Below, piece after piece: positions 1 to 8,946 of a DNA stretch of 64,000 nucleotides (its first letter is position 1; each line of letters begins with the position of its first letter). Below the pieces are notes generated by a model. That model was not told where the DNA came from. It worked only from the letters and a program-made list of their open reading frames with translations, and did not search any database. A program made the translations under genes and the position numbers. The stretch is from Rhynchopus sp. YZ270_cl-10 (lineage: Eukaryota > Euglenozoa > Diplonemea > Diplonemida > Diplonemidae): positions 806,001-870,000 of the forward strand of contig OZ037881.1 of assembly GCA_964035575.1 (NCBI GenBank). The letters run 5' to 3'.

Positions 1-562
1 ATTCGCTCGTATCCGCGTGAGAGGGTGGGGACTTTCTTCTTCATTTCATATACCTTCTATTCAGTAGAATAGAAAGTATATGAAATATTTTTTTGAGAAA
101 CGGCAAACTTGCTCTCTCAAAAGAGCAAGAAAACCACAAAAATAAACGCAAACAAAAAAAGTGGAAACGTTTCACTCTTCGTGTGTCAGTGTAACCCCCT
201 CATTTGGGACATTCTGAAAACTTGAAAGATGTCTGTTCCTTCAGTCAGTACCATTCATCTTTTACCTTTTCCTTTTTCCTTTTTTTCTATGTCGTGTGAG
301 ATGTACTATTTCTGCCCATGTTTTAAAAAAAAATGTCAAAAAAAAAAATGGTTTTTTGTGTGTATCGACTCGAGAAAAAAAAAAATGATGCACACACAAA
401 ACGGTGTGTTATTGTGACCACAACAGCAATTCAAATCATTGACGCCCCCCCGCTTTCCTCCCTTCCCCTTAGTAACCAGCGACCACCACATCACCCTTTC
501 CATCACTCCAACCTCTTCCAGACCTGAGGGGACTCTTCCCTCCCCCCTTTTTTCCCTACACA
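1..562. other. 5' flank of the TBC1D31-like gene
   Basis: AT-rich, homopolymer-rich DNA with no coding signal that I recognise. It holds a hairpin at 44-85. Further down, a pyrimidine-rich tract ends in AG at 520-521, 41 nt before the start codon at 563, and is a candidate leader splice acceptor. No promoter motif can be named. Confidence 0.6.
44..85. other. Inverted repeat / hairpin
   Basis: Arms 44-62 and 67-85 are reverse complements at 18 of 19 positions, with a 4-nt loop (AGTA). The arms begin TTTCATATAC and end GTATATGAAA. It lies about 480 bp before the first gene. Function unknown: it could be an end of a small element or a transcript hairpin. Confidence 0.7.
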
Positions 563-3500
563 ATGATGAAACCCAACCCAAAGGGGGCACACGAGAAGCG
601 CCGTCGTGTTGACGTCACCCTTACTGCACAGACCCGCAACGGCAGCCTCTGGCACAAAGCGCCTCTCATTGAAGCAGACGGGACGGTCGTCACCTTCCGC
701 CATGATACAGGGCACACTGGTATTACACACACCGCGTTTGACCCTCTCGACGAAGCACGGCTCGCATTTGGAGATTCTCGAGGCAATGTGTATGCAGTGT
801 ACATCAGAAGCAACCGTTATGTGTTGGTGAATGGGTGTGGGTTTGGTGTGGTGGGGTTGGTGTTTAGTGGGGTGAGGAGGGGGGATGTGGTTGTGGCACT
901 TGCGAACAAGAGCATCGTGGTGTTGAATGTGGAGAACTGCGGGAAGGTGCTGCAGACCTTACGTGGGACGCACCATCGGTCCATCCACAGCATCGCAACA
1001 GGCGACTCACGCAACGGCATTGTTGTCTCCGCATCCGACGAATGCATTGCTGTCTGGTCCGCCCCCTTCAGCACCGCCCCCCACACCCCCACCCTCCCAA
1101 AGCCCTCCACAACCTCCTCCCTTCTCTCCAAATCCTCACTCCGTTACGACCTCCGACACACCATGCGCACGCCACTCTCTAACCCTGCAATTAAAATCCA
1201 CGTCACACACCGTTACATCGCAACCTGCCATGCAGATGCGTTAGTTTTCTGGGAAATAAGCGGGCCCGTGGTTGCATTCAAAATCCCGATACTCACGGTG
1301 CTCAGACCGATGCAAGAAAAAACGGGAAAGCATCCTTCGGTTTTGGATGATCTACCTACGTACGACTGTTTCACGGTGGTGTGCGCAGGGTCGCAGCAGA
1401 CTGTGGTTGCAGGGAGTTCTCGTGGCGCGACGCTTGCGGTGTTTGATGTCAAAGCGGTGGCTTCTTTGGAGGATGGGTCGTCGGTGCACAATACGGTTAC
1501 ATTAATGAAGACAATAGATTTGTCATCTGTCACTTCAACCCCATCGGATGGGTTTAAACAGCTGACGCTTTATCGGCGGTCGCAGAAGGTGGGTGGCGAG
1601 ATGATTCTTGCAGCTTTGAGCACCAGCGGAACGCTTCATTTGGTGGACCCAGGGTTGAATGGTAGTGCTGCGAAGCTTCTTGGGTCGAAACAGTTTAAGG
1701 CATGTTCGGTGGAACAGTTCGCAGTGCTGCGAGGAGACTACCTTGCGACAGTGATGAGCGACACCGTCTCTGCAAGCCACCTCAAGCTTCTGCACCTCCC
1801 ATCCGCAGAGGTGTTTGCCTCCTTCTGCAGCACCTCCACACGGCAGTCCTCTACTCAGCTTGAGGCAACCTCTGTGGGCGCATTGATCGAAGAGATTTCC
1901 CAACCCAACACCGACACCACCGCCTTCATTAAAAGCAAAGACGTGAACAGCGTTGTATCACCAGAGGGTGAAAGCCCTGCACGCAAGCTGGCATACCCGG
2001 TTCCTTTGCAGAGCGCAGTGTCGGGGGCGCAGGGGTGGATGCAGGTTGAATTGAAACCTTCGTCGTTAAAGGCAAAACGCAGTGCTGCTGCTGCAGCGGT
2101 ACGTCCAGCAGGGCATCACACAGACCCAACCGACTCCTCTCGGAGACTCGCAAAGGTGATGAATTTGAATGACTCAAAACTCACAGACAATGTTTTTCAG
2201 GAGGTAGGCGATGGAGTGTTCCGTCCGCGCGCAACCACCACCACCACCACCACCACCACCACCCATGGCGAACAGCACACATTATCACAGCTTTACGACG
2301 CTCCAACACAACCACTGAGACTGCGTAGTACAGCACCAAAGAAGACGACCGCGATGGTGGACATTGCAGATGGCAAGAGGGTGACCATGAGGCAGAGCGT
2401 TGCAGGGGTGCGGAGGGTACAACGTGTTGTGAAGAAGGCGGACATACAGGAGTACACAGGGTTGGAGCTTACGTTGAACCTTTCTGACCAGGCGGTTTCG
2501 TTGAATGTTGTGAAGTTGCGCAGGATGCTGTTCGCGTATGGGAACTACCCTGATCAGCATAGGGCGTTGATCTGGCGTTTTCTTCTGAGGCTGCCGAATA
2601 GTGAGGTTTCTAACAAAGCGTTCACCGCGCTTCTGAACAAAGGTCCACACCCAGCAACCCGTCTCATCATGAATGACTTCCCCGTGAAGGACAGTAAGCT
2701 TCGTCTTTCGCTTGAAAAGGTGATCGACTGTTTGTCATATCACTGCAGGGCGCTGTCTGTGGTCGATTGGTTGCCGGAGTTTGTGTTTCCCTTTGCAAAG
2801 CTGTTTGGGTCGAATATCAAAGCAGCCTTTGAGTGCGTGTTGATGTTTCTGACTAACTGGGGAAAGTCGTTTTTTGTGTCGTACCCACACCACTCCTTTG
2901 AAACGGTGTCGTTAGTGCAGGAGTTGATTGCGTTGCTTGACCCAGAGTTGGGTGATATTCTGCTGGAGAAGAATTGTCCTGTAGAGTTGTATGCGTGGAA
3001 CCCAGTGGTGTCGGTCTTTACAGACATCCTCAGTGCGTCAGAGTGGTGCCAGGTTATGGACCATGTTGTATCGAATCAACCGATCTGGTTTTATTTGTTT
3101 TTGGTGGCATATCTGTCGCACCATAAAAAGCTGTTTTGCAGTTCGGTTGATGGGGGATCGGTTATATCATTTCCGGTTAAATCAGACCGTTCACGTTCAC
3201 GTTTGCACACGGATACAAGCAAATCATCGCACCAATTCTTTACCGCCTTTTTCAGACGAAACAACCCCATCGACGTCAATACCGTCATCCAGAAGACCTA
3301 CGCCCTTCACAGAAAGCTGACCTCTCTCCCAACCAACGCTGCCTGCGAGCCTCTCTCCTATATGGAGTGCTTTCCGGATACTATAGGGAAGGCTACGTCT
3401 ACGGAACCCCATCCCTGCAGTGTGTACCCGGTTATTACGAATTTGATGGATTCGGAGATAGAGAAAGCGGTGCAGGAGAGAGGACGGATTGTGGCAGAGG

Positions 3501-5314
3501 AGGCGCATTTGGTGAGGGTGAAGAGGAATGCAGAGGAGATGGAGCGGCAGGTGGAAGGGGCGGAGAAGGAGCATGAGAGGAGGGTGAGGGAGATGGTGCA
3601 TAAAGGGGAGGCTGCGCATATGGCGTTGGAGCGTGAGGCTGCGTTGCACAATGAGTTGGCGCAGGTGAAGAGTCTTGTTCTTGAACAGCAAGCAGAGGCT
3701 CGCCTCCGCCGCATCGCACTCCAACAACGCATCACCGCAACCGATCTCGACCTCAACTCCGCGCAAAACGCTCAAAACCTCGGCCGTCTCCACACCTCTC
3801 TCCTCAACTTCCAAAGCGCGGCGGCAGTTACTGCAGAAGATACGCAACGTGAGGCAATGCTTCTCTCCATCGAAGAATCCGCACAACGTCAATTCGAACA
3901 AACAATTCAATGCATGTCCGGAGCAGCCAAGGAAGAACCCCAAGAACTGCGTCCACCTACCCCATTGGCAGAGATGTGCACTCCCCCTGAGATCGTCGAA
4001 GAAGTGGAAGAAGTTGAAGAAGAAGTGGTCCAAAAGCACGACGCAAAGCTGCAAAGAAATGCAGACATCCTAGAGGAGCTTCGTAAAAGGGATGCGTCAG
4101 TTGGCACCTCACCGCTTCCATTGCAGAGGTCTGTTGAGACACAGAGTGCGAACACTACCTTAGAGAGCACTGCTCTAGAACATCATCGTGCCATACAGAC
4201 ACCAACCCAACCGATTTTCAAGCAAAAGCCTCCTAAAGACAGCAGTACTCCAGCTTTAGATGCACTAAACCGTATGGTAGATCGGGAGCTTCTGTCAAAT
4301 TATAAACACACCAAAGCGAGGATTCAGAGCATGCAAAGAGAGGATCGAGGACGGTCCACTTCTACCTCCTCCTCCTCCTCTTCCTCAGTACCAAAGGATG
4401 TAGCTCGGTCGCATGAAGTGTTGGATGGGCATCTTAGGGCGAGCGGTGCGCTATTGAAGACAGAACTGCAGAGAACGGAAGAAGATATGAGAGAGACGAA
4501 GGAGACGTTGCGTGGGGTAGAGACATTGAGTAGAAGGCATGTGGTTGATGCGGATATCATGAGGCAGGTGAAGGAGAAGGATGCGGAGCTAAAGCGGCAG
4601 CTGTCGAGGACAGAGGATGCGGTGGAGGAGAATGTGCGTATCATGAGGGATTTGGAGAGTCGTGGGTCGGAGCTGGCAAGGCAGTCGTTGTTGGATGCAG
4701 CGAGTCTGTCGCGTACGGCATCTACCCCGCCGCATCCTTCAGGGATTCCGGATGTTTCTTTCGCAGTTTCTTCTCTGTCAGGCGGATCTTCGCAAAAGAA
4801 AGACGCAGCAGCGCTGGCAGCCCAAGCAGAGGAGGAGTTTTTGAAGTACAAAAGCCTTGCCTCAGCAGGCACCACCACCACAGTACGGCAGCTCGATTTA
4901 GAGGAGGAAGTGGTGATGCGTCATGAACGTCAGGTCAGCCCCCCTCGTGCAAGGGGTACCATCCTCACATCAAGCACGGCCTCAGCTCACGAAACGCATG
5001 ACGCAACAGCAACAGCAAACTCAGGGACAAAGTCTTCGTCAGACCCGAGTCTTCCGTTTCATAATCCGTTTTTGAACGAGCGTTCGCTTGATACAGTGAC
5101 GTTTGACAGTCCTGAGGGTAATGTGTTAAGAGAAGAGGTGGGGGAAGCTGAGGTGGAAGTGGAGATGCAGGTAGAGGTCGAAGAGAAAACAACAACAGTA
5201 CGCAGAAGGGCGGTGCAGGAAGCCCTCAGAAGGCACCTCGACACCGACACCTCCTACAGCTCCACCACAGTCCCGGTGGACAGCGACAGCTCCCTCACAT
5301 CAACGCTTTCATAG
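563..5314 (+). CDS. TBC1D31: TBC1D31-like protein: WD40 propeller + TBC domain + coiled coil
   Basis: Single-exon, 1,583 residues. Residues 1 to about 400 read as WD40 blades, followed by a low-complexity linker with a poly-threonine run near residue 560. Residues about 633-870 form a divergent TBC domain. The segments HRALIWRFLLRLP and LLNKGPHPA, and the later FFRRNNPIDVNTVIQ, match the known pattern of TBC1D31 (WDR67). Residues from about 960 on are highly charged coiled coil, then Ser/Thr-rich disordered sequence with a poly-Ser run. In animals TBC1D31 is a centriolar-satellite protein linked to ciliogenesis. The usual Arg/Gln GAP fingers are not obvious, so catalytic Rab-GAP activity is doubtful. 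It is longer than the roughly 1,070-residue animal protein because of the C-terminal extension. The neighbouring IFT81 gene fits a ciliary role. Confidence 0.85.
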   Translation: MMKPNPKGAHEKRRRVDVTLTAQTRNGSLWHKAPLIEADGTVVTFRHDTGHTGITHTAFDPLDEARLAFGDSRGNVYAVYIRSNRYVLVNGCGFGVVGLVFSGVRRGDVVVALANKSIVVLNVENCGKVLQTLRGTHHRSIHSIATGDSRNGIVVSASDECIAVWSAPFSTAPHTPTLPKPSTTSSLLSKSSLRYDLRHTMRTPLSNPAIKIHVTHRYIATCHADALVFWEISGPVVAFKIPILTVLRPMQEKTGKHPSVLDDLPTYDCFTVVCAGSQQTVVAGSSRGATLAVFDVKAVASLEDGSSVHNTVTLMKTIDLSSVTSTPSDGFKQLTLYRRSQKVGGEMILAALSTSGTLHLVDPGLNGSAAKLLGSKQFKACSVEQFAVLRGDYLATVMSDTVSASHLKLLHLPSAEVFASFCSTSTRQSSTQLEATSVGALIEEISQPNTDTTAFIKSKDVNSVVSPEGESPARKLAYPVPLQSAVSGAQGWMQVELKPSSLKAKRSAAAAAVRPAGHHTDPTDSSRRLAKVMNLNDSKLTDNVFQEVGDGVFRPRATTTTTTTTTTHGEQHTLSQLYDAPTQPLRLRSTAPKKTTAMVDIADGKRVTMRQSVAGVRRVQRVVKKADIQEYTGLELTLNLSDQAVSLNVVKLRRMLFAYGNYPDQHRALIWRFLLRLPNSEVSNKAFTALLNKGPHPATRLIMNDFPVKDSKLRLSLEKVIDCLSYHCRALSVVDWLPEFVFPFAKLFGSNIKAAFECVLMFLTNWGKSFFVSYPHHSFETVSLVQELIALLDPELGDILLEKNCPVELYAWNPVVSVFTDILSASEWCQVMDHVVSNQPIWFYLFLVAYLSHHKKLFCSSVDGGSVISFPVKSDRSRSRLHTDTSKSSHQFFTAFFRRNNPIDVNTVIQKTYALHRKLTSLPTNAACEPLSYMECFPDTIGKATSTEPHPCSVYPVITNLMDSEIEKAVQERGRIVAEEAHLVRVKRNAEEMERQVEGAEKEHERRVREMVHKGEAAHMALEREAALHNELAQVKSLVLEQQAEARLRRIALQQRITATDLDLNSAQNAQNLGRLHTSLLNFQSAAAVTAEDTQREAMLLSIEESAQRQFEQTIQCMSGAAKEEPQELRPPTPLAEMCTPPEIVEEVEEVEEEVVQKHDAKLQRNADILEELRKRDASVGTSPLPLQRSVETQSANTTLESTALEHHRAIQTPTQPIFKQKPPKDSSTPALDALNRMVDRELLSNYKHTKARIQSMQREDRGRSTSTSSSSSSSVPKDVARSHEVLDGHLRASGALLKTELQRTEEDMRETKETLRGVETLSRRHVVDADIMRQVKEKDAELKRQLSRTEDAVEENVRIMRDLESRGSELARQSLLDAASLSRTASTPPHPSGIPDVSFAVSSLSGGSSQKKDAAALAAQAEEEFLKYKSLASAGTTTTVRQLDLEEEVVMRHERQVSPPRARGTILTSSTASAHETHDATATANSGTKSSSDPSLPFHNPFLNERSLDTVTFDSPEGNVLREEVGEAEVEVEMQVEVEEKTTTVRRRAVQEALRRHLDTDTSYSSTTVPVDSDSSLTSTLS

Positions 5315-5747
5315 ATACCATAGAAGTTTTCCCTTTCCCCCCTTGATAACCGCACAATTTTTTTTCTCTTTTTTTGGTAATGGAAGCAGGGGAGGCTTAG
5401 AATTATAGCAATATTTCCCTTTTTGCGTACGATGAAAATCCTTTTTACACTTTTCACAAGAATAGACAACGTGGCCACCAAATTTTTTCTTTTTTTTTTA
5501 GTTAGAAAAGTTAGATCGCGACAACAAAAACTAATGCAAAGAGAAGAGGTCTTTAGACCTCAAATAGAGTAGATTTCCCCAAGAAGAACGCCCCCTTTTT
5601 TTATATCATTTTTACCCACTCGAACATCCCAGCCTTTAGCATAAGCACGACTGAGCTGCGTTTTTAGTACTCTTTTCTTCCATCTCATCTCCCTTATTAT
5701 CTCCCATTTTTCTCTCTTCCAGAACCAAAAGAAAGGGCCTTGCCACA
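5315..5747. other. Intergenic spacer before IFT81
   Basis: It holds a decayed R1-like piece near 5385-5410 (GAGGCTTAGAATTATA). At 5645-5670 is a motif (GACTGAGCTGCG, then TTTTTAG) that recurs before the PstS/kelch gene and in a CPSF160 intron. A pyrimidine tract ends in AG at 5721-5722, 25 nt before the IFT81 start. No gene seen. Confidence 0.5.
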
Positions 5748-7805
5748 ATGAGTCAAGGGGAGGCTAACACGGAAGGGGAGACAAATGATATCTCACAGAT
5801 CGTATCGTTGATGAACCAATACCTTGGGACGAGTTATTCGTTGGTGGAGTTTGACGGGTTTTCGGGCATCGCGTTGTTGCAGAAGCTGAACGATGTGTTC
5901 ACAGAGCTGCAGCCGGAGCATAAGATGGAGGTGCAGCAGGAGATGACCCACAACAACGGCAGCGCTGCAACCCTTCACCGCATGACGACCTTTTTGTACA
6001 GCATTCTCAACTATCGACTGCCCCCTTCTTTGAAGCCCAACTTCGACGCAAACTTCGCCAGCGGGGAGAAACAGGTTCTGTACCCTATCATCCATTGGGT
6101 GCTTTCCCATATGCAGCTCAACCGCAAAAGAGTTTACCTTGCGAAATACCTTATCCCTGTTGATGTTCCGGAAGACCTGCGTGCGTCAGATGATGGTGTG
6201 AAGGAGGTGTACACACAGTATAAACAGCTTATAGAGGAGTTTATTCAGGCGCATAGGAATGTTGAGAAGATGAAGGAAAATGCGACGGACCCACAGCATG
6301 CGGGGAAGGTGATTAAATCGTCCGAGCAAGAGATGGAGACATTGAAGCAGAGGATTACGACGACCCGTGAGAAGTTGAAGGGATTGCCAAATAGTGAGGC
6401 GTTGTTTAAGGCTGCGCAGGTTCTGCGGCAGGAGCAGGAGCAGCAGATGAAGAATACGGAGCAGTTGGACCAGCAGGCAGTGGCATTGCATTCAGCGGAG
6501 ATGAAGTTGAATGGATCAGAGCAGACGTTGAAGGAGTTGCGTCGTGACGCAGGGTGTACCGCAGATGAGATGATCAAAAAGATTCAAGAGGACATCAAAA
6601 TGTTTGAGATTCTTTGCAGGGAGAAGCTTCCCATCGATATCGAAGCAAAACAACGCCAACTCCACGCAGTCCACGCAGCAATGCACGAACAAGAAGACCT
6701 GGCAACCCTCCAGCACGAAACCGCCCTCGTAGAGAAGAAGGTGATCGAACTCCGCAAACACAAAGAGGAAATGATGAAGGACAAAGACACCCACCAGCTG
6801 CATCTCTTCCGCCAGCAGGCGTCGCTCACTGCACAGCGGAAGGCAGGGTTTCATGGCGAGCTAGAAAAGATCAAGGACGAAATCATGAAAGTAAAAGGAG
6901 AAATCTCTGCCAAAGAGGACGACCTCTCGAAGATGAGCAACGAGAAGATCCCGAAGGGCGAGGACTTCGTGAAGTACGTCAACTCCCTCCGCGAGAACTA
7001 CAGCAACTACAAGCGCATGGGGACCGAGCTGGGCGACCTCCGTGCAGAATACGGTGTACTGCAGAGGACTGAAGAGCTTCTCATGCAAAAGGTTGACAAG
7101 AAGGAGTATCAAAACATCTGTTCTACTGAGGCAGAAATTGATAAAATCAAAGGCCAGCAGGTTGCGATTGACGGCCAAAAGGCAGAGCAGTTGGAAAAGC
7201 TTGCCTGCATTGTCCAAGAGTTTGTCAGCGACATCAAAGTACACCGTGCAAAGCTTGCACCACAAATTCTTGAACTCCGTAACACCCGCCAAAAGGCTGA
7301 AGTCGTCGAATCTGCCTATCAATCCAAAAAGGAGTCCTACGAGCTCGAACAAAGCAAACTCGAAGGCGAAACCGGAAAACTCCAGGAAGAAGTCGACCAG
7401 CTCTCAACAGACTGTAGGCTCAACGAATCGCTCTTCCACCGCCTGAACTGCCAGCTCTCTATCGCTGCGGTCGCATGGAACCGTGTAAAGGATGAAAAGG
7501 ATTTTACTCACGGCGAGCGGAAATTGGATGAACAATACCCTACGTGGTCAAAGATGTTCGAAACTGTGACCAAATCGTTGGAGCAGCGTTCGCAGACGCT
7601 TCGTATACAGAAGAAAGACATTGAGCAGAACCATGAGCACAATATGCAGCAAACCGAGTGGTTCCACACCCTCCGCAAGCTCCTTGAATGCAAGGTCAGC
7701 CACTACAAACGAGAGACCCAAGACAAAGAACGGAACCAAGGGGACATGCTCTCTGAAGCCATTATGATTGGCGACACCGGCAATGCAACTGTCATGGTTC
7801 TTTAA
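5748..7805 (+). CDS. IFT81: Intraflagellar transport protein 81
   Basis: 685 residues, close to the usual 676 or so. Residues 1-125 form the N-terminal calponin-homology-like domain, which in other organisms binds tubulin cargo: QYLGTSYSLVEFDGFSGIAL, and later YPIIHWVLSHM followed by RVYLAKYLIPVDVP, align with the family. The rest is nearly continuous coiled coil, with family-typical segments HLFRQQASLTAQRK, GEDFVKYVNSLRENY and EYGVLQRTEELL, and a C-terminal region containing LRKLLECKVSHY. IFT81 pairs with IFT74 in the IFT-B complex that carries tubulin into cilia. Single exon. It shows that the organism builds a flagellum. Confidence 0.97.
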   Translation: MSQGEANTEGETNDISQIVSLMNQYLGTSYSLVEFDGFSGIALLQKLNDVFTELQPEHKMEVQQEMTHNNGSAATLHRMTTFLYSILNYRLPPSLKPNFDANFASGEKQVLYPIIHWVLSHMQLNRKRVYLAKYLIPVDVPEDLRASDDGVKEVYTQYKQLIEEFIQAHRNVEKMKENATDPQHAGKVIKSSEQEMETLKQRITTTREKLKGLPNSEALFKAAQVLRQEQEQQMKNTEQLDQQAVALHSAEMKLNGSEQTLKELRRDAGCTADEMIKKIQEDIKMFEILCREKLPIDIEAKQRQLHAVHAAMHEQEDLATLQHETALVEKKVIELRKHKEEMMKDKDTHQLHLFRQQASLTAQRKAGFHGELEKIKDEIMKVKGEISAKEDDLSKMSNEKIPKGEDFVKYVNSLRENYSNYKRMGTELGDLRAEYGVLQRTEELLMQKVDKKEYQNICSTEAEIDKIKGQQVAIDGQKAEQLEKLACIVQEFVSDIKVHRAKLAPQILELRNTRQKAEVVESAYQSKKESYELEQSKLEGETGKLQEEVDQLSTDCRLNESLFHRLNCQLSIAAVAWNRVKDEKDFTHGERKLDEQYPTWSKMFETVTKSLEQRSQTLRIQKKDIEQNHEHNMQQTEWFHTLRKLLECKVSHYKRETQDKERNQGDMLSEAIMIGDTGNATVMVL

Positions 7806-8302
7806 AATATTTGACCGCCATTTTCACAAAAAAATAAAAACCCCATCCCAACTAACACCCTACACGCAAGGCACCACGCCTCGCCTCCCTTTTAGAACCC
7901 CCGAAAAAATGGCTTTTGAAAAAGTGAAAATATAATTTAAAATTCTTGCCCCCCTATAATTTAAAAAAAAATGAAAAAGTGGGGAGAGGAGGAGGAGGGA
8001 AAAGCTGGAGAAGGAGAGAGCAATAACACTATCTGTTGATTCGTTCTGTCTTTAAAAAATCTGTGGTATATTGGTTTTTGTGGGCGGGGGGGAGGAGGAG
8101 GGGGGAGATGTACAAATGAGGGGGCAAATGAGAAGGGGGATAAACAGGATAAAAAGAAAAGTGAAAAAAAAAAAAATGCAATGTGAGTGGGGGGTTTTAA
8201 ATTCTGCGATTGGTTTAGGTGAAATCACGCAAAGGCTTGAAGCACTTTATTTCCGCGAATATATAAAAAAATGTTCATAAAATAAAGCGAGCCTCCTGTA
8301 AG

Positions 8303-8333
8303 CGACTAAGCCGGGAGCTTAGTTTCATCTTCT
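8303..8333 (+). repeat. R1 hairpin repeat copy
   Basis: GACTAAGC, then CGGGAGCTTAG and TTTCATCT: the two arms CTAAGC and GCTTAG pair around a short loop. It is the copy closest to the gene-dense block. Confidence 0.65.
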
Positions 8334-8873
8334 AAGCTTTTTTCTTTTTCTTTTCTCTCCCCCCCCACCACCCACTCACCCCATCCCCATCCCGCCTTAC
8401 TCATCTCCACATCTCCACCTCTCTCCTCTCCTCCGTCTATCTTTTTTTTTTTGAAAAAAAAAGCGATCCATTTTTTGCACTTTCAACTTCTCTAAAACTG
8501 ATCCATGATTGCCCTCAAAATCCCTGCTATGCTCCTGTAGCAGATTGTTCAGGATAGGGTATAAAGAGGCCGCATGGCTTGCCTAGCGGTTGAACCTCCT
8601 CCGTTCTCTTACGGTACGGACACTTATGCCCCATCCTCTGTATGGTATGGTCCTCAGGTCCACAAAAACTTAGTAGTACGTTATGTCGTATTCGCGGGAT
8701 ATACCTTGTATTTGCGTTGTGTGTTGGCAAAAAGGCAGACTGTGAGGATACGTATTCGAGGCGCGAAAGTCTGTTGTGCTCATGTCCTCATTAAGTATCA
8801 CTCCTTCGGGTTGCGGTCTTTGGCGTGTGTATCTCAGATTAGTTTACGTAGGGTGGGCACCTGACATAGCGAC

Positions 8874-8908
8874 CACGACCTAGCTGCGTTTTAGCACCGT
8901 TTCAACCA
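8874..8908 (+). repeat. R1-like motif (GACC/TAGCTGCGTTTTAGCAC...)
   Basis: The sequence TAGCTGCGTTTTAGCAC followed by CGTTTCAACC recurs as GAGATGCGTTTTAGCAC plus GGTTCAAC at 33790-33825, and in shorter form at 5645-5670. It looks like a diverged R1, with its conserved TTAG and GGTTCA blocks. Two of the three copies lie just upstream of a leader acceptor. Confidence 0.45.
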
Positions 8909-8946
8909 CCCTCTCTAATAACCCTCTCCCATACAGATATACCAAG

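Larger units (their letters stand above)
7806..8946. other. Intergenic region before the PstS/kelch gene
   Basis: 7806-8290 is homopolymer-rich. 8303-8333 is an R1 hairpin copy. 8340-8480 is pyrimidine-rich with T/A runs. About 8500-8870 is unlike the rest: mixed composition, no long homopolymers, and short open frames on both strands that I do not recognise. 8874-8908 is an R1-like motif. CTCTCCCATACAG ends at 8936, 10 nt before the start codon, as a candidate leader acceptor. Confidence 0.5.

Noticed and set aside
3224-4054. 276-codon antisense frame within the TBC1D31-like gene
   Set aside because: It lies opposite the coiled-coil coding region; Leu/His/Cys-rich translation of charged codons, no domain.
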